In this document: piece by piece, positions 1 through 12,379 of the stretch | Layout: each line of letters starts with the position of its first letter | How positions within the stretch are numbered: the first letter of the stretch is position 1 | Source of the DNA: Chromera velia | Taxonomy: Eukaryota > Sar > Chromeraceae | Assembly: GCA_018398765.1 (NCBI GenBank) | Contig: JAHBMJ010004619.1 | Span: forward strand, 8,150-56,384 | Direction: 5' to 3' | DNA: 48,235 bases | Made by a program: the position numbers and the translations under genes | The notes under the pieces: generated by a model | Database searches by the model: none | What the model was told of the DNA's origin: nothing | What the model saw: only the letters and a program-made list of their open reading frames with translations

Positions 1-3000
1 CCCCTCCTGACCCAAGAGGGTGGAAGCACTACTCCTTCCTTTCTTCCTTCCAACGCCACTCCTTGGGCATTTGCGACGACTGTCTCGTCTCGTCTCACTC
101 TCTGTCTGTCTGTCTGTCATTGAAGAAGGGAATTAAGAAACTTCAAAACAACATTGACTGAATGCACAGAAATGATGGAGAGAGAGAGAGAGAGTTGCGT
201 TGGCAGAGACAAGGTTGGGCAGTGCAGTTCCTTCAACACTGCTCGAGGGGTAGGAGAGGGAGGAAGACGAGGTGAGGGATAAGAAGACAGAGACAGACAG
301 GCGCAAAAGTCCCTCCCCCCCCTCTTCTGAAAAGACATACATCTCTGGGGAGACTGTTTCTCCGATCCACGCACTAAAAGGAACGAAACCAGACGGGCAG
401 ACAGATGCGCACACAGTTGGTGGAGTGGGCCAAAGAAAGAAAGAGCCCTTTCCTGCAGGCAGGCACGCAGGTCCCTCCCTCAACCAAATGCCTTCTTTGC
501 TTCACGACTAAGACCACTGTTCTTGCAGCTGACTGTTTGCCGTCCGGTGGCATCGGGGGCGGCCCTGCAGCCGTCCTTCCTTCCACCAGAGACAGGGAAG
601 GAGGAGGCAATGAGGGAAGACTGCTGATGGCGTATGTGCTGATTGATTGATTGTTGTAAACCAGAAAGAGAGACGCGAAACGGCGATGGTCGGCCCCTCC
701 TCTCTCCCTCTTCTCTTTTTCTCTGCGCACTGCAGGAGGGAAGGAAAGGCTGCAGCTGCCGTTGCTCCCTGGTAGAACTCATGTGAGGTAGTTAGGGGGA
801 CTGTTGATGTTCTTGTTGAGGTAAGGGGGGTTGGCTGAAGGAAGAACGCTAGTTGGTCGTTTCTATCAAGGGGTGGTTGGTCTTCACCTTCCCGATGTCA
901 CAGAGCGAGTGGTCCGGGAAAGAGAACAAAGGCACAGAAGAGCAGAACGACAAGCGCTTCCCGTCTCAAGTCCGTCTGTCCACAACTCTTCCTGAGTCGC
1001 GCCATGAGGCACGAGACGGAAAGACAGGCAAACAGCTAGACGTCCGTCGGTCGGTCAGAGGCACGAACAAAAAAACACTGACTGATCAAAGTGAGGAAGG
1101 AAGAGACAACCAACGACGAGGGGGATCGGTCGGGGCATTTTTTTTTATTTGATATGGGCTGATTCGCCCGTGCGTGGTCGGTCGGTCGATCTCGCTCTGC
1201 TGCTGGCCCCTTCCCTTCCAGCCACACACAGGGGCAAGAGAAGGCCTGGGCACACAGAAGAGCTCTAAACAGCTCTCCCTTGCCCTCCCTTGCCAAACGT
1301 TTGTGGCCAGGCCGCAGCACAGCAGTGTCGGCGCAACTTGTCATGCAACAGAGAGAGAGCGTACACTCCCACCCATGCAGCTGACCAGATCTTACCGGAC
1401 CCCCCCACATACGCCGATCGCATCATGAGGCCCTGCCAGGCAGGAATGAAGGAATGAAGGGAGTCCCAAGTTGATCTTCTCTTCGGCAGTGTGTGTTCTC
1501 GCGGGCGGGGGTTTGCTCTTGAATGACTTGATGGGGGAGAGGAGGAACATGAAAACCATTCTCCCTCTGTCAGTCTCTCTCTCTCTGCGCCCTTTCCTCC
1601 CTCACCCCCGACTGAGATAGATCACCAGTGAGAGAGAATAAAAAATAATCCATGCACCCCCCTCACCTCAGTCCCAAGCGCTGTCTTTACTCTCCGTCCG
1701 TCCGTCTCTCTCTCTCTTACCCTCCCGACAGATTCTCCGACGCTGCAACAAAATTCTGCTCTTCTCTTCTCGACCCTCTCTTCTGCTCCTGCCTGCACGC
1801 TTCTGCTTCTCGTCCGTGTGTGGAGTGACTGACTGACGTGTCCCGCAGGAAAGAAAGAAAACAGAAAAACAACTGCTGAAAGAATGAATGGCTGGCTGGC
1901 TGCTTCCGAACTCGATCCGCTGGTCTGAAGTTGCCGCCCCCTCTCGTCGCACCTACCTCGTGCGCAGACAGAGAAAGCGCACAAGCTTTCTCTGAAGAAA
2001 GCGCACAAGCTCTCTCTCTACACGCATCACCTGCTGCATCACAAATGGGGAGCGGGTTGGACGCAGGGCGTTTGTAGCTCTACTTGGGGTTCGGCTGAGC
2101 TTGGTTCTTGATGCCCTTTTCTGTTGTGTTGTGTGTGCTTGTTCCTGGCTGTCGTTGTGGACCATCGCAAAGCTCAGAGAAGGCTCACCTCTCCTGTTTT
2201 TCTCTATGCCCCCTTCCTTTCCTTTCCTTTCCCCTTTTCTCTGCTCTCCTCCGTTCCTTCCGAGGCTCTCCCTCAGGTGGCTGCGGCAATGGAGTGGAAG
2301 GTTCGTTCGGTTGCTGCGCTTCCCTCATGAATGGCGGGATAGATCCTTGCAAGGGGAAGGAGGAAGAAGGGAGGGAGGGCGGAATGCTCCTTTCCTTTCC
2401 GCTCCTTGAGGAGGGCTCTCTGGTCCGCCCGCCCTCGGCTGCTTTGGTTGTTGGTCTTCGGTCGTCTGCTTTTGCCGGGAGGGCTGCCTATCGTCTGGTA
2501 GGAAAAACGCACCTTCACACTCACACCAACAAAATCTTCCTGCCTGCGCGCGCGTGTGAGAGAAATTCAATGCAGATCGAGTCATCTTCACTTCCCTTCC
2601 CTTGTTGGTTGACTTTTTGATCTCTTCTCTGCAGCTTGCTTGCCTGCAATCAGGGTCTCGAAAGGGCTCATACTCTCTCACTGACTGTTTCAGCACGCAC
2701 ACAGGGGGGGGGAGAACACACGCAAATGAGAAAAAGGGAAGAAATTGAGAGGGTATCAGGGTAAAAGTAGGTAGGGAAAAAGTGAAAGGAAGAAGGAAGG
2801 AAAGGAGGAACCGGGCAGCCTCGACAGTTCCCTTTCGTTTAGATAAGCGAAAACGGCATGAGTTAAATAGGTTGGCGTTGCCTGATCTGCACAACACCGA
2901 TGCTCCCTTCGTCCGCCCCCTTTTTTCGCTTTGCTTGACGACGCCCGGACTGAGAGGAAGAGAGAGAACACCGGAACGGAACGAACGTCTTGACTGGATG

Positions 3001-4782
3001 GATGAATGGATGATCTAAATGACTCGTCTTCCTGCGCATTCAATGCATCACTAGCGGATGGATGGATGGATTGTGGAGAGAGAAAACAGGAAGGCGAGGG
3101 AGAGAGAAAAAAGGAAGGACAAGGAAAAAGAGGAAGAGAAACCAGGCCTGTCTATCAGGAGAAGAAAAGGAGGGGAGGGGAGCAGAAAGGGTTGCTTTGG
3201 ACCGGTCAGCCGCCACTCACCATACAAACGCACACACAAAATACACACAGATGGAAAGGCCAGCCAAAGACAACTTGCCTTTCTCTCGTCTCTCTCTCCG
3301 TCTAAGAGACGGACAATGGTAGGCGTTACAGTCCTTTTGCCTTCTTCTGTCAGCGCACTTCGGTAGAGAAAGAGAGAAGGGAGGGAAAAGCATCACAGGT
3401 GACGCAAGCGAAGAGAAGAAGAGAGAAAGAGATTTACGCAAAAGCAACTTACGAACAACCAAGAGCAAAACTTGAAGGCAGGTAGGCAGGCAGAGGAGCT
3501 TCTTTTTCATCTCTCTTCATTCCGACCTCACTCCTTCTCTTCTATCAAGAATGGTTGAGGGCGGAACCCACGAACACGACTACCACAAAAAAGAAAGAAA
3601 GGGGCGGCTCTCTCTTTTTCCTCCACACCGTCTGCTTGCCTGCACGGCGGTGCCCTATGTTTCGCTTTCTGTTTTTTCACGAGTTTCTCCCCCCCTCCCC
3701 CTCTCTGCCCTTCTCTCTTTCTTTTTTCTGGATAGAAAGGGAAGAACGAATGTCGAGAGACATAAGAAGGGGGAGAAAGGGGAAAAGGGAGAGGCGGAGA
3801 CGCGGCATTTTTGCGATGATCTAGTTTCCTTCGCTCCCTCCCGAAAGCCCCTCTTCTCCTTCCATGCTTTGCTGTTTCTTTCCTCCGTACTTTCTTTGAC
3901 CTCGACGGTGGGTCTGAGTCTACTTCTTTTTCTGTTCCCACCAAAGACACAGACAGACACAACTCGCTTGATATGGGGAGGAGCTGATAAAATTCCTCCC
4001 TCTCTTGTTACTCAGACAAAAACAGACACAGAGATGACCAGCAGGAATCCTGGTACTGAGACAGCATCGGAATGCGGACAGAGAGACAGACACACACACA
4101 GACACACGGAAGGACAGGGGGAAAGGAAGGAAGAGGGCAAAAAGAAAAGGAAAGGACGCCTTTTGCCGAGGGTAAAGAAATCGCCACACGTTTTTTTGTT
4201 GTTGCAACCTGCTTCTTGCTTGAAGAGAGAAGAGAAAACTGCATGAGGACAAACGGACAAACGGAGAACACGCGTAGAGACGGGAGCGAGAGCCTTGCTT
4301 CCTTTTCGATCGTGTACGTTCCAGGCTCCCTCTGCCTCTGTCTCTGTTTCAAGGATACCAGCCAGCATGTCGGGTCGAGGTCGAGGTTGGGAAGGGCCAG
4401 CCACAGTGAAGGATAGATGGCGCCCCTTCTCTTTGATAGTCGACTGAGCGGAGAAGGAAATGCTCCACCGTCAGTCAGGCCGTCTCCCTGGCACCTTTTT
4501 TCCCTGCTCGAGGCAGGAAGGAACAGTTGTCTTCACAGACAGACACAGACAGACAGACATGCATCTTCACTCTCTTTCTCTTCCAACAAATCCACAAAGA
4601 CCGGCAGGCAGAAAGTGGCAGGTGTGGGAACACCAACCACCAACCACACGCAGACAATTAACGCAAAATGCAAACAGGTACACGCAGGCAGCAGCAGTCC
4701 ATGCAATCAGGCGTCCCGTTCCAGCCCCCTTCCTCCTTCGCCATCAGCACCCCCCCACCCCACCCCACCCTCTCCTCCTCTC
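1..4782. other. Gene-free low-complexity stretch
   Basis: I find no exon here that I can defend on either strand. The DNA is built from short purine/pyrimidine runs (CTCT, GAGA, GGAA), CTGT/CAGA steps and mixed sequence. Open frames on both strands translate to Ser/Pro/Leu/Phe- or Lys/Arg/Glu-rich strings without recognisable domains, as expected for such composition. It may be intergenic DNA downstream of the minus-strand gene that stops at 4783, or introns and UTR of a gene lying further left. Small exons between long introns could easily be hidden, so absence of a gene is not shown. Confidence 0.5.
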
Positions 4783-7700
4783 TCAGTTATCCACAGGCAC
4801 TGCCCAGTCCCCCCCCGCGGACTGCGACTGTGCCGATCCATCGGTGGGACCTGACAGCATAACCGCATCCTCCTCGTCGTCCTCCACGCAGATGGCGGTG
4901 GCCTGAGACTTGCCCTCATCGGCCCACCTGAACAGGTTATCGTCTGCCCCGTCTCTCCCCTCAGCCGGGGCCCTTGAGTTAATCACCCCGCCGGGGTCCT
5001 TGTCAAGGGTCTCAGGGGGAATCCACCTAGAGCCCTCCACCAGGTGGAGGAACGGACGCTGAGCAAGGTGGCGCGCTGAGTAGCGGCACCAGCCTGTCAG
5101 GCTGTTCTGCGGTGTGAAGAGACGGGTGAGACCCATCTGCTCGGCCAAATTGAACCAGTGGACGGGGCCACGGTTTCGGATGGCCTCCTCCTCCGTCTCC
5201 CCGGGCTCGAGCTTCACCCCCTCCTCCCCTCCTCTCTTCACCCCCATGCAGAACACCCCGTCCACCCCATCACCAAAATTGAACCTCAACATCCCGGGGT
5301 AATTCTCCTCCGCGTCTTTGTTGATCCCCGTGCACTCCAACACTCCCGGAGCTGCACGGAGATTGCCCTCCGCATCGACCAGGACCAGCCTCTTCGCTGC
5401 CTCCAACGCAACAGACTCGGGGTCTTCACCGTCGACATCGATGGGGCCCTGGGAGGCACTGAAGGTGGTGGCGGGGGTGGGTCCTCCTGCCATCTCGACA
5501 TCCTGGGAGGGCTTTCCACCATCCCTCTTCCTCTTTCTGTCAGGGTAGTAGTGGCTGGCCTGCTTGGCCAACACATCGAGGGCGGTCCACTCAGCGAGGT
5601 CCATGGGGATCTCCTCTCTCGGCACAGGCCAAGGGGCAGCGATGAGGCCGAACACCTTCTGCATGTCCTCTGCGCACAGGCCAATGTCCAGGGCCTTCTC
5701 TCCGGACTCCGTCTCGTACACCATCAGGTAGGGCCGCACCCCCTGGAAGGGCCCGCCCATCTGGGGCATCACCTTCATGGCCTCCCGCTCGGCCTCTGAG
5801 TTCGTGGCCGCGGTGGTGGTGCGGAGGGACTCGGCGATCAGTTTGAGAAGTTCGGGGACGCCGTGGGCGGGCAGCGTCTGCTTCATCATCTGTAGGATCG
5901 ATCTCTCACACACACCAGGGGGGAGTGTGGAAGCACACAAGGAACACAAGAAAGAAGAAGGAACAGAGACAGAGAGGGTCAGAAAGACAGCAGCAGCGGA
6001 GAGGGACACACAATGAAGGAAGATATTCAAATACAGATCATCACTTCAATCAAAGAGATGGCAAGGAGATGATGCACGGGAACCGGCACGATCACGAGCA
6101 GACAGAAAACCAAACAAAAAGGGAAAAACTGACTGAGTGAATTCAGGATTATTCGCAGAACGAAAGAATGGATCACGGAAGGGATCCACAGAAAGAAAAA
6201 AAGAAAGACGACGCATAAAGAAAATGAATCCAAGTCTCTCGTCTCACTTCATTTTATTTTACGTGACCAAACTGCTTCAGTTGATTCTTCCTTCGCCGTC
6301 CCCTTTTGCATCTCTTTCATCTCCTTGTGGAAGGAAAATAGATCCCTGCATTTCCTTCTATCTTTCCGTTTATTACCGCCACCTTGTAACGCAGGCGGAC
6401 TTCGAGGAAAGTGAGTGCATCTTCTTTCCCTCCTTCCTTCTTTCCCTCCTTCCTTCCTTCCCTCCTTCCTTCCTTCTTTCCCTCCTTCCTTCCTTCCTTC
6501 CCTCCTTCCCTCCTTCCTTCCTTCCCTCCTTCCTTCCTTCCCTCCTTCCTTCCTTCCTTCCTTCCTTCCTTCCTTCCCACATCCGCACACGACTTCTTTT
6601 CCTTTCTGCTTTCCCTTTCCCTCCTCAGCTTCGTCTAACTAACCCCCCCACCCCTCCACCTACCTTGTGGAGTAGGCAGAGTCTGTGGCAGTGCAGGGCG
6701 ACGATCACCCTCTGGATTCTCTGTGCCCTCAGCGTCTTCTTCCTGTCGTCCAGGGTCTCCAGGGTGAACTCGTATCGGTATCTGCAGAGAGAGAGAGAGA
6801 GGGGGGNGGGGGGGGGGGGGGGGGACAGGTCGTCCTGTGATATGAAGAGAGAAGGAAGCACAAGACGACCCACGAAAAAGCATGCACCCACAGCCTGAAG
6901 GTGCTTCACCGAGGGACTTCTGTGTTTCTCCTTCCTTCTCTGTTTCTTCTTTCTTCATGTCTGTGCAAAGTGAGTGAGTGCACTCAAGTCAAGTCAGGCA
7001 AACACAACATAAGCTGCGGCGATGGGAAGAGAAAAGAAAAGAAGTCGGGTTCACCGTTCTCACCCGTTGACGCAAGTCGACGTACGTCAATTCATCTTTC
7101 TACACTCTCACTGACCGGCTGGCTGCCTTGCTGGCAAACTGACTTTTTGGGAAGGCAGTAGGGTGCGATTCTCTGTTTGATTTTTTCTTCTCGTGGGAAT
7201 CTCCAGAAGTTTCGCTTGATGCCGTTCTGCTCCCCGAGCTGCACGCGCTTGTCGAGCCACGCCCTGAGTCCCAACGTCCCGTCGACCTCAAAGAAGGACC
7301 TTGCGAACCTGACCACTGTGTTGGCGCCCTCCTCCACCTTCACGAGCGTCTCTCTCTGTGCCCCACTCGACCACTCCTCGGGCCCGTTGCCCTTCCAGGA
7401 GTGCATTGCGAAACAGAAGTCGAAGCCCGAGGAGGCCAAAAGACTCTGCAGAGAGGAGACGCCTGTGCTTTCCTGAATGGCAAACATGGGGGCGATGTAG
7501 TTGCCCTGCTGTCCGACGAGTCTGCAAACAACCCCGAAGGGAGGGGGGGAGGGAGGGAAGGTTGTGTTTGTACGGAAGAGACGGACGAACCTCCACATTG
7601 CAAGAGACAGAGAACCAGGAAGAGAGAAGCCCGCTCGGTTCGTCTGAGGGGCACAACAAAGTATCTGAAAATATGAAAGTCCCTTTACACCTCACAGAAG

Positions 7701-9647
7701 GCACAAAAACTGTCTCCCCTTCACCAAAAGGAACAAGCGCAAAGGGGGAAGGAGAAAGACGGACGGAAACGACCGAAAGATTCATGCCGAGAGACTGGAA
7801 ACAAGAAAGAAGCTACTCACCCCACACCGCCCTGAGTGTAGAGATCCACTGTCCGAAGCCACGACTCGATTTCTGCCATCCACGCGAACCCGAAAGTTGA
7901 CTCCGCTCTAGTCAGCGCCAGGCACACGAAGAACGCCAACAGGAACCTGCACTCACTCAGACACACACAGAGAGTCAGGGAGGGAGGGAGGGAGGGAAGC
8001 AATTATGTGGGCAATGCCATCCAGAACACTGTGGAAGGACAAGAGTAAGAGAACGAGAAAAAAAAAGAATGGAGAGCCATCAACACACACAACACAACAA
8101 CAGAGTGACAAGAATCACCATTCCGTCATGTTCCTCTATCTGCCTCTTTGGCCCTTTCCCCCGCGCCCTCACTGCACCCCCTCCTTTCCTGCTGACTCAC
8201 TCACTCACTCACTCACCGTCCTTGTTCTCTCGTCAGATCTCTCGTCTGAAGTGTTGTGGTGAGGCCGGGCTGAGAGAAGAGATTCTTCAAATGGGACCGG
8301 GACCCAGAGGCACCTCCGCTGGTCCCCTTCACTACCACAGAGGCCTCTGTAGATGTCGTCTGGTTCCTCCCCTGCTCGTTCTTGTAGTTACCCCCGTACC
8401 CTGCACCCTTGTTCTCGTAGGGGCGATTCTGACGATACTGCGCACCACCACCTCCATAGCCTCCACCGCCGTATCCGTTCGCGCGTCCGTAGCCGCCGCC
8501 ACCACCGTAGCCGCCACCTCCAGAACGGTTGTAAGGTCCTCTGGCATTGTCGTAGTCATGCCTGCGTCCCCCTCCTCCTCCGCCTCCCCCGTACGGATGC
8601 GCCCTTCTCTGGTAGTTGCTGTAGTTGCCTCCCCTGTTGTACTGAGACCCTCCTTTGTAACCTCCGGCGTTCCCTTGCTTGTGGTCGCCGTTCTGCTTGG
8701 CGATTGAGGTCGCACTCTTCACTTGCTGAAGGAAGGAAGGAAGGCACAGGAGGGGGAGAAGGAAGAAGGGAGGGAGGGAGAAGTAGTGAGAAACGGCAGG
8801 GACATCTCAAACAGAAAGCTCTTCTACCTTACACAAGAGAGAAGGGCAAGAAACCTTCTTTTGCCTCTTTTTCCAAAGGGGTGTCCCGGTCTTCGTGTCG
8901 AAAAGCAAAGAACGAATGCTTGACTGAGGTCTCACGACAGTCGAGAGAGGGCAGAGGGACACCAGGCAACCAAACGAAACAAAGAAAAGCACAAGGCAAA
9001 ACAGAGACTGGCTCAGCAAGTAAGAGGATGTCAAAAGGTCACAGAAGACAGGGCCCTCTCTTTACACAGAGTGCGGCAGGAAAGGCCACTATGAAGGAGG
9101 CTAAAGTCTGGTTTCCCCCCTGCTGACAAACGACAGACGGGAGGCCAAGAAAGACTTCCAAGAGGCAGAGACGAGAGAGGAGACTGGAGACTGGACAGGA
9201 GACTGGGGGGAATTTTCAACTGTGGAAACTGCACAGAGACTGCCACGCCTGGCAAGGTGAAAAGAGGGAAATGAAGAAGCAAGAGAAAGGGCAGCAACGA
9301 CGGACAGCGCCTCCAACGTCTTCCCCATCGGAATCGGAAAGAATGTCTCCTTGGTCCCTGAGGTAGTAGAACCTTTTCTTGAGGTACTCCACTTTTTCCT
9401 TCTTCGTCTCAAACGGAGTTTTTCCCTGCAAGAAAAAGGGGAAAAGAAAAAGGAATGACGAATGTCTACACAAAAGCTCATCAGGGAAAGAAAATTCAAC
9501 CAATGAGACAAAAAGCAGACCGTAGTTTTCAACAAGAAAGGAGAAAATGTTTGTCTCCTCCACACAGAAAAAAAAATCAGAGACACGCTCACAAAAAGTT
9601 TCACAAAAAGCCTCTGACTGCGTGAACAAACTGACTCCTCTTTTCAT
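4783..9647 (-). CDS. Unrecognised seven-exon protein, about 785 aa, with central RGG/GGYG tract
   Basis: Inferred exons (transcript order): 9647-9636, 9425-9318, 8725-8217, 7946-7821, 7521-7144, 6781-6664, 5889-4783. Phases agree at every junction and the coding sum is 2358 bases. The start MKRG lies directly before a GTCAGT donor. In order: a charged N-terminus (EYLKKRFYYLRDQ, then the acidic SDSDGED); a Gly/Arg/Tyr/Asn-rich tract of RGG and GGYGGGG type (about residues 60-145), typical of RNA-binding or condensate-forming proteins; a folded-looking middle (FGFAWMAEIESWLRTV, FDFCFAMHSWKG, FEVDGTLGLRAWLDKR); a basic segment (ETLDDRKKTLRAQRIQRV); and a long last exon with a KRKR patch (YPDRKRKRDGG), a possible nuclear signal. 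I do not recognise the family. Role in nuclear RNA metabolism is only a guess from RGG plus KRKR. It is head-to-head with the SUMO ligase gene, 808 bases apart. Start exon is the least certain part. Confidence 0.72.
6421..6577. repeat. (TTCC)n microsatellite in an intron
   Basis: About 155 bases of TTCC/CTTCC units interspersed with TTCCC steps, inside the last intron of the minus-strand RGG-protein gene (purine-rich in the sense strand). Both strands give long spurious open frames (SFLPSFLPS or GRKEGRKEG). Confidence 0.95.
6801..6823. other. Poly-G run with one unresolved base
   Basis: A run of G containing a single N at 6807, placed in the intron just upstream (in transcript sense) of the exon 6781-6664. 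This is probably a sequencing or assembly ambiguity in a homopolymer. A similar run with an N lies at 20829-20843. Confidence 0.9.
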
Positions 9648-10455
9648 TTTTACAAGCAGTCAAGTTCTTTCGCCTGGTGGCCGAATTCACTTTCCTTGCT
9701 GAAAGCCACAAGAGAGAAAATTGAACTGAGTTGGAGCAAAGATCGGCCTTTTCGATCGATCGATCGATCAATAGATCAAGAAAGGAGAAAAAACGAACTC
9801 CGAAGTCAAGAAATGGCCTTTTTGTGGGCGCAGAGGGCCACAGACGAAACTGTCGCAATATGCCAACTCGAAAGGCAAAGAATGACCTTCGGTGATCGTT
9901 CCAAAGGAGACAGGAGCCTGGACTTCTTTTCTGTTGGATAACAGCTCAGCAGAAAAGTGGCCGCGGCCTTTTTGAAAAACGTTCGTCATCCATTTTTTGC
10001 GGGGCCAAGTGCATGGTCCCGGAAAGCGAACAAACTTCGATCCCGCGCGTCTCTCGGGACCCAAAATGCAAAGTTATAAGTTCGATCGCGGCATGCCCCA
10101 TGCATAAGTGCATGGGCCCTAGCTATTATTCTCATCGTGGGGCCCGCCATGGGCCCGCCAGCCCAATCTTGAGCCCACAAAAGGACTATTAATACTATAC
10201 GTTCCAGCAATTTGCAGCATTCAGCAGTTTTTTCGGAGCGTTTCCTTCCGTTCAGAAATCAAGGCGATCTTCTTGACGAGGTGTTTCTACTGTTATACGT
10301 GAGGAGACAGTGCGAGACGTACAGTTTCGCTGCTGCCTGATCGATTTTTGTGAAGAATTCGTCCGGATTAAGTCTTCTGTACTTTGTCATATTAATTTCT
10401 CTTCTCGCTTTGCAAGAGGCAAAATTTTTGGCGAGAGGGCGTGGAGCCCTCAAGT
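9648..10455. promoter_or_regulatory. Bidirectional promoter region between the RGG-protein gene and the SUMO ligase gene
   Basis: The two start codons (9647 minus, 10456 plus) face away from each other across 808 bases. The stretch contains a GATC run (9752-9769), an exact hairpin CCCATGCA-TAAG-TGCATGGG at 10097-10116, two copies of GGGCCCGCC near 10139-10159, and an AT-rich block ACTATTAATACTATAC around 10186-10201 which could be a core promoter for the plus gene. No open frame in it looks coding. Which element drives which gene cannot be told from sequence. Confidence 0.55.
10097..10116. promoter_or_regulatory. Perfect 8-bp inverted repeat CCCATGCA/TGCATGGG
   Basis: Two 8-base arms with a 4-base spacer (TAAG) in the divergent promoter. 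It is flanked by related GCATG-containing words (GTGCATGGTCCC near 10007, GGCATGCCCC near 10090). A dimeric transcription-factor site is plausible; the factor is unknown. Confidence 0.5.
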
Positions 10456-12315
10456 ATGAATCTGGACGACTTGGTAAGTTGTTTCTTTGATCTCTTTGTC
10501 TCATCCTGGAGAACTAAATTTGGGAATTCTGCACTTTTGTGCAAATCAAAAGAAGTCATTTGAATGGATCAGCAGCCGTCTCTGACGGAGGCCAGTCCAG
10601 GCAGGGCTTTTTCTCTTTTGCTTCTGCCGCTGGAGTAGTGTAGCTGTCGTCTTGTGACTTTTCTCTGATCAGACATGCATCTGGCAATGCCACTTTCGTG
10701 CACCTTCTTTCAATGACGACCACCTGCACTGACTCTTCCCCGTCTCCCTTCTCCTCTCTCTTTCTCTCCCTGTTCCGGGTGAATCGACCGTCCCTCCAGT
10801 GTCTCTCTCTTCTTTTGTTCCCACTTGCATTGAATTCCTTGAAGGCGGCAGTCAACTGGACTTGCCACCCGCCAGCTTTCCCATTCGTCAGACTGACTCT
10901 ATCTATCGAAGTGCACAGCCAAGCGAACTCATCCGTGTGCCTGTCTGCCTGCCCCTTGTGTGAGAGCAGGATAGAATTCCAGCCGAAGAGCAACTCCAAG
11001 ACCTGATGCACATGTTCTCCTTCTTTTCGGGTGCCCAGACCACCAGTGGGGGTGGGGGTGGGGGCGACAACGTTAGCGAAGTCCAGGAACAACCCCCCTC
11101 TGCTGCCCTCGGGGGTCAGCCCTCTTCTGCGGCTGCCCCTGCTCACGGGGGGGGCGGCAATGGGCAGGGGGGCGGGCAGGGGACCAGGCGGGAGGGCGGA
11201 GGCAGAGACGCGAACCGGGGACAGGGAGGAGGTACCCGAGGTGGGGGCGGTGGAGGTGCCGGTGGGGGGCGGGGGGGCCGAGACGAGGAAGACGGCAGCG
11301 ACAGAGATCCCCCTTCCGATTCTGAGGAAGATTTGGAGTCGGAGGAATCTGAATCCGAAGATGAGGAGGGGGACGACGGGTACCTCGGAGACGGAGTCTA
11401 TAAAGTCGAGGTAGGTAGGTGGGTGCGTCTATAGAGTGGGTGGGTCCTTGAGATGGCAGATGTGACCCGGAGGAATGAATGCATGGTAGAAACTGCACCA
11501 CCACAGAAAATGCACATCAGCAGAGCAGGCGGGATCGTCGGCTGCTTGTCCGTTCCCTTCTCTGGCTGCTTTTCTTCCGAGTATGATCAACCGTCGACGT
11601 CCCCCTCCCCCCTCATCTGACTGATAACCAGGAAGGAAGGAAGAAAAGAGAGAAGGGCAAACGAGCAGATGACTGAATGAATCAGGTTGGGGTTGCTGCT
11701 AGGAAAGCACAGTCTGCCTGCCTGCCTGGGTGTGCAGGCACCCCTCCCGTTCCCTTCCCTTTCCTCCGTCCTTTGGGCTGGCTTTCCAAGACAGCAGTGT
11801 GCACAGGGCGGGTGCGGGTGCCAGTGTAGAAAATGAGAATGCGGTTCGGTGCGTGTACACATCCATTGATCTTATGTATGGGTCTCTGTCTGTTTGACGG
11901 AAAGAGTGGAATGACTTCTTTCATGCATGCAGAACCTACAAGGGTACAAAAAGCAATACAATTCGACTACCAACAAACTAGAGGACTCCTACTGGGTTAA
12001 GTGGAAAGTCAGTGAGTGAGTGAGTGAGTGAGTCAGTGGGTCTACCTGCCTTTGTCTCTCTAAGTGCCTTTCTGCCCTTTTGTCTGTTTGCCCCCCTTCT
12101 TTTGTCTTCCGTCAACGCAAAAAACCTCTGGTCTTTCGGTCTGTTTGTGAAGGACGAAAAAAAAAAAAAAAAAAAAGGTCTGCCTGTTTGTCCGTTGGCC
12201 TGTCTGTCTATCTTTTTGGATATCCCTTTGCAAGTCTGCATTTTTGTCTATCAGTCAGTATGTATTCGTTCATCTGTCGGTCTGTCCGTCCCATGTATCT
12301 TGTTCTTTGGTTCCT

Positions 12316-12379
<64 letters not shown>

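Noticed and set aside
2108..2620. 170-codon plus-strand frame in the left region
   Set aside because: Frame is Pro/Ser/Leu/Gly-rich with no domain; overlaps equally long frames on both strands, typical of CT/GA-rich DNA.
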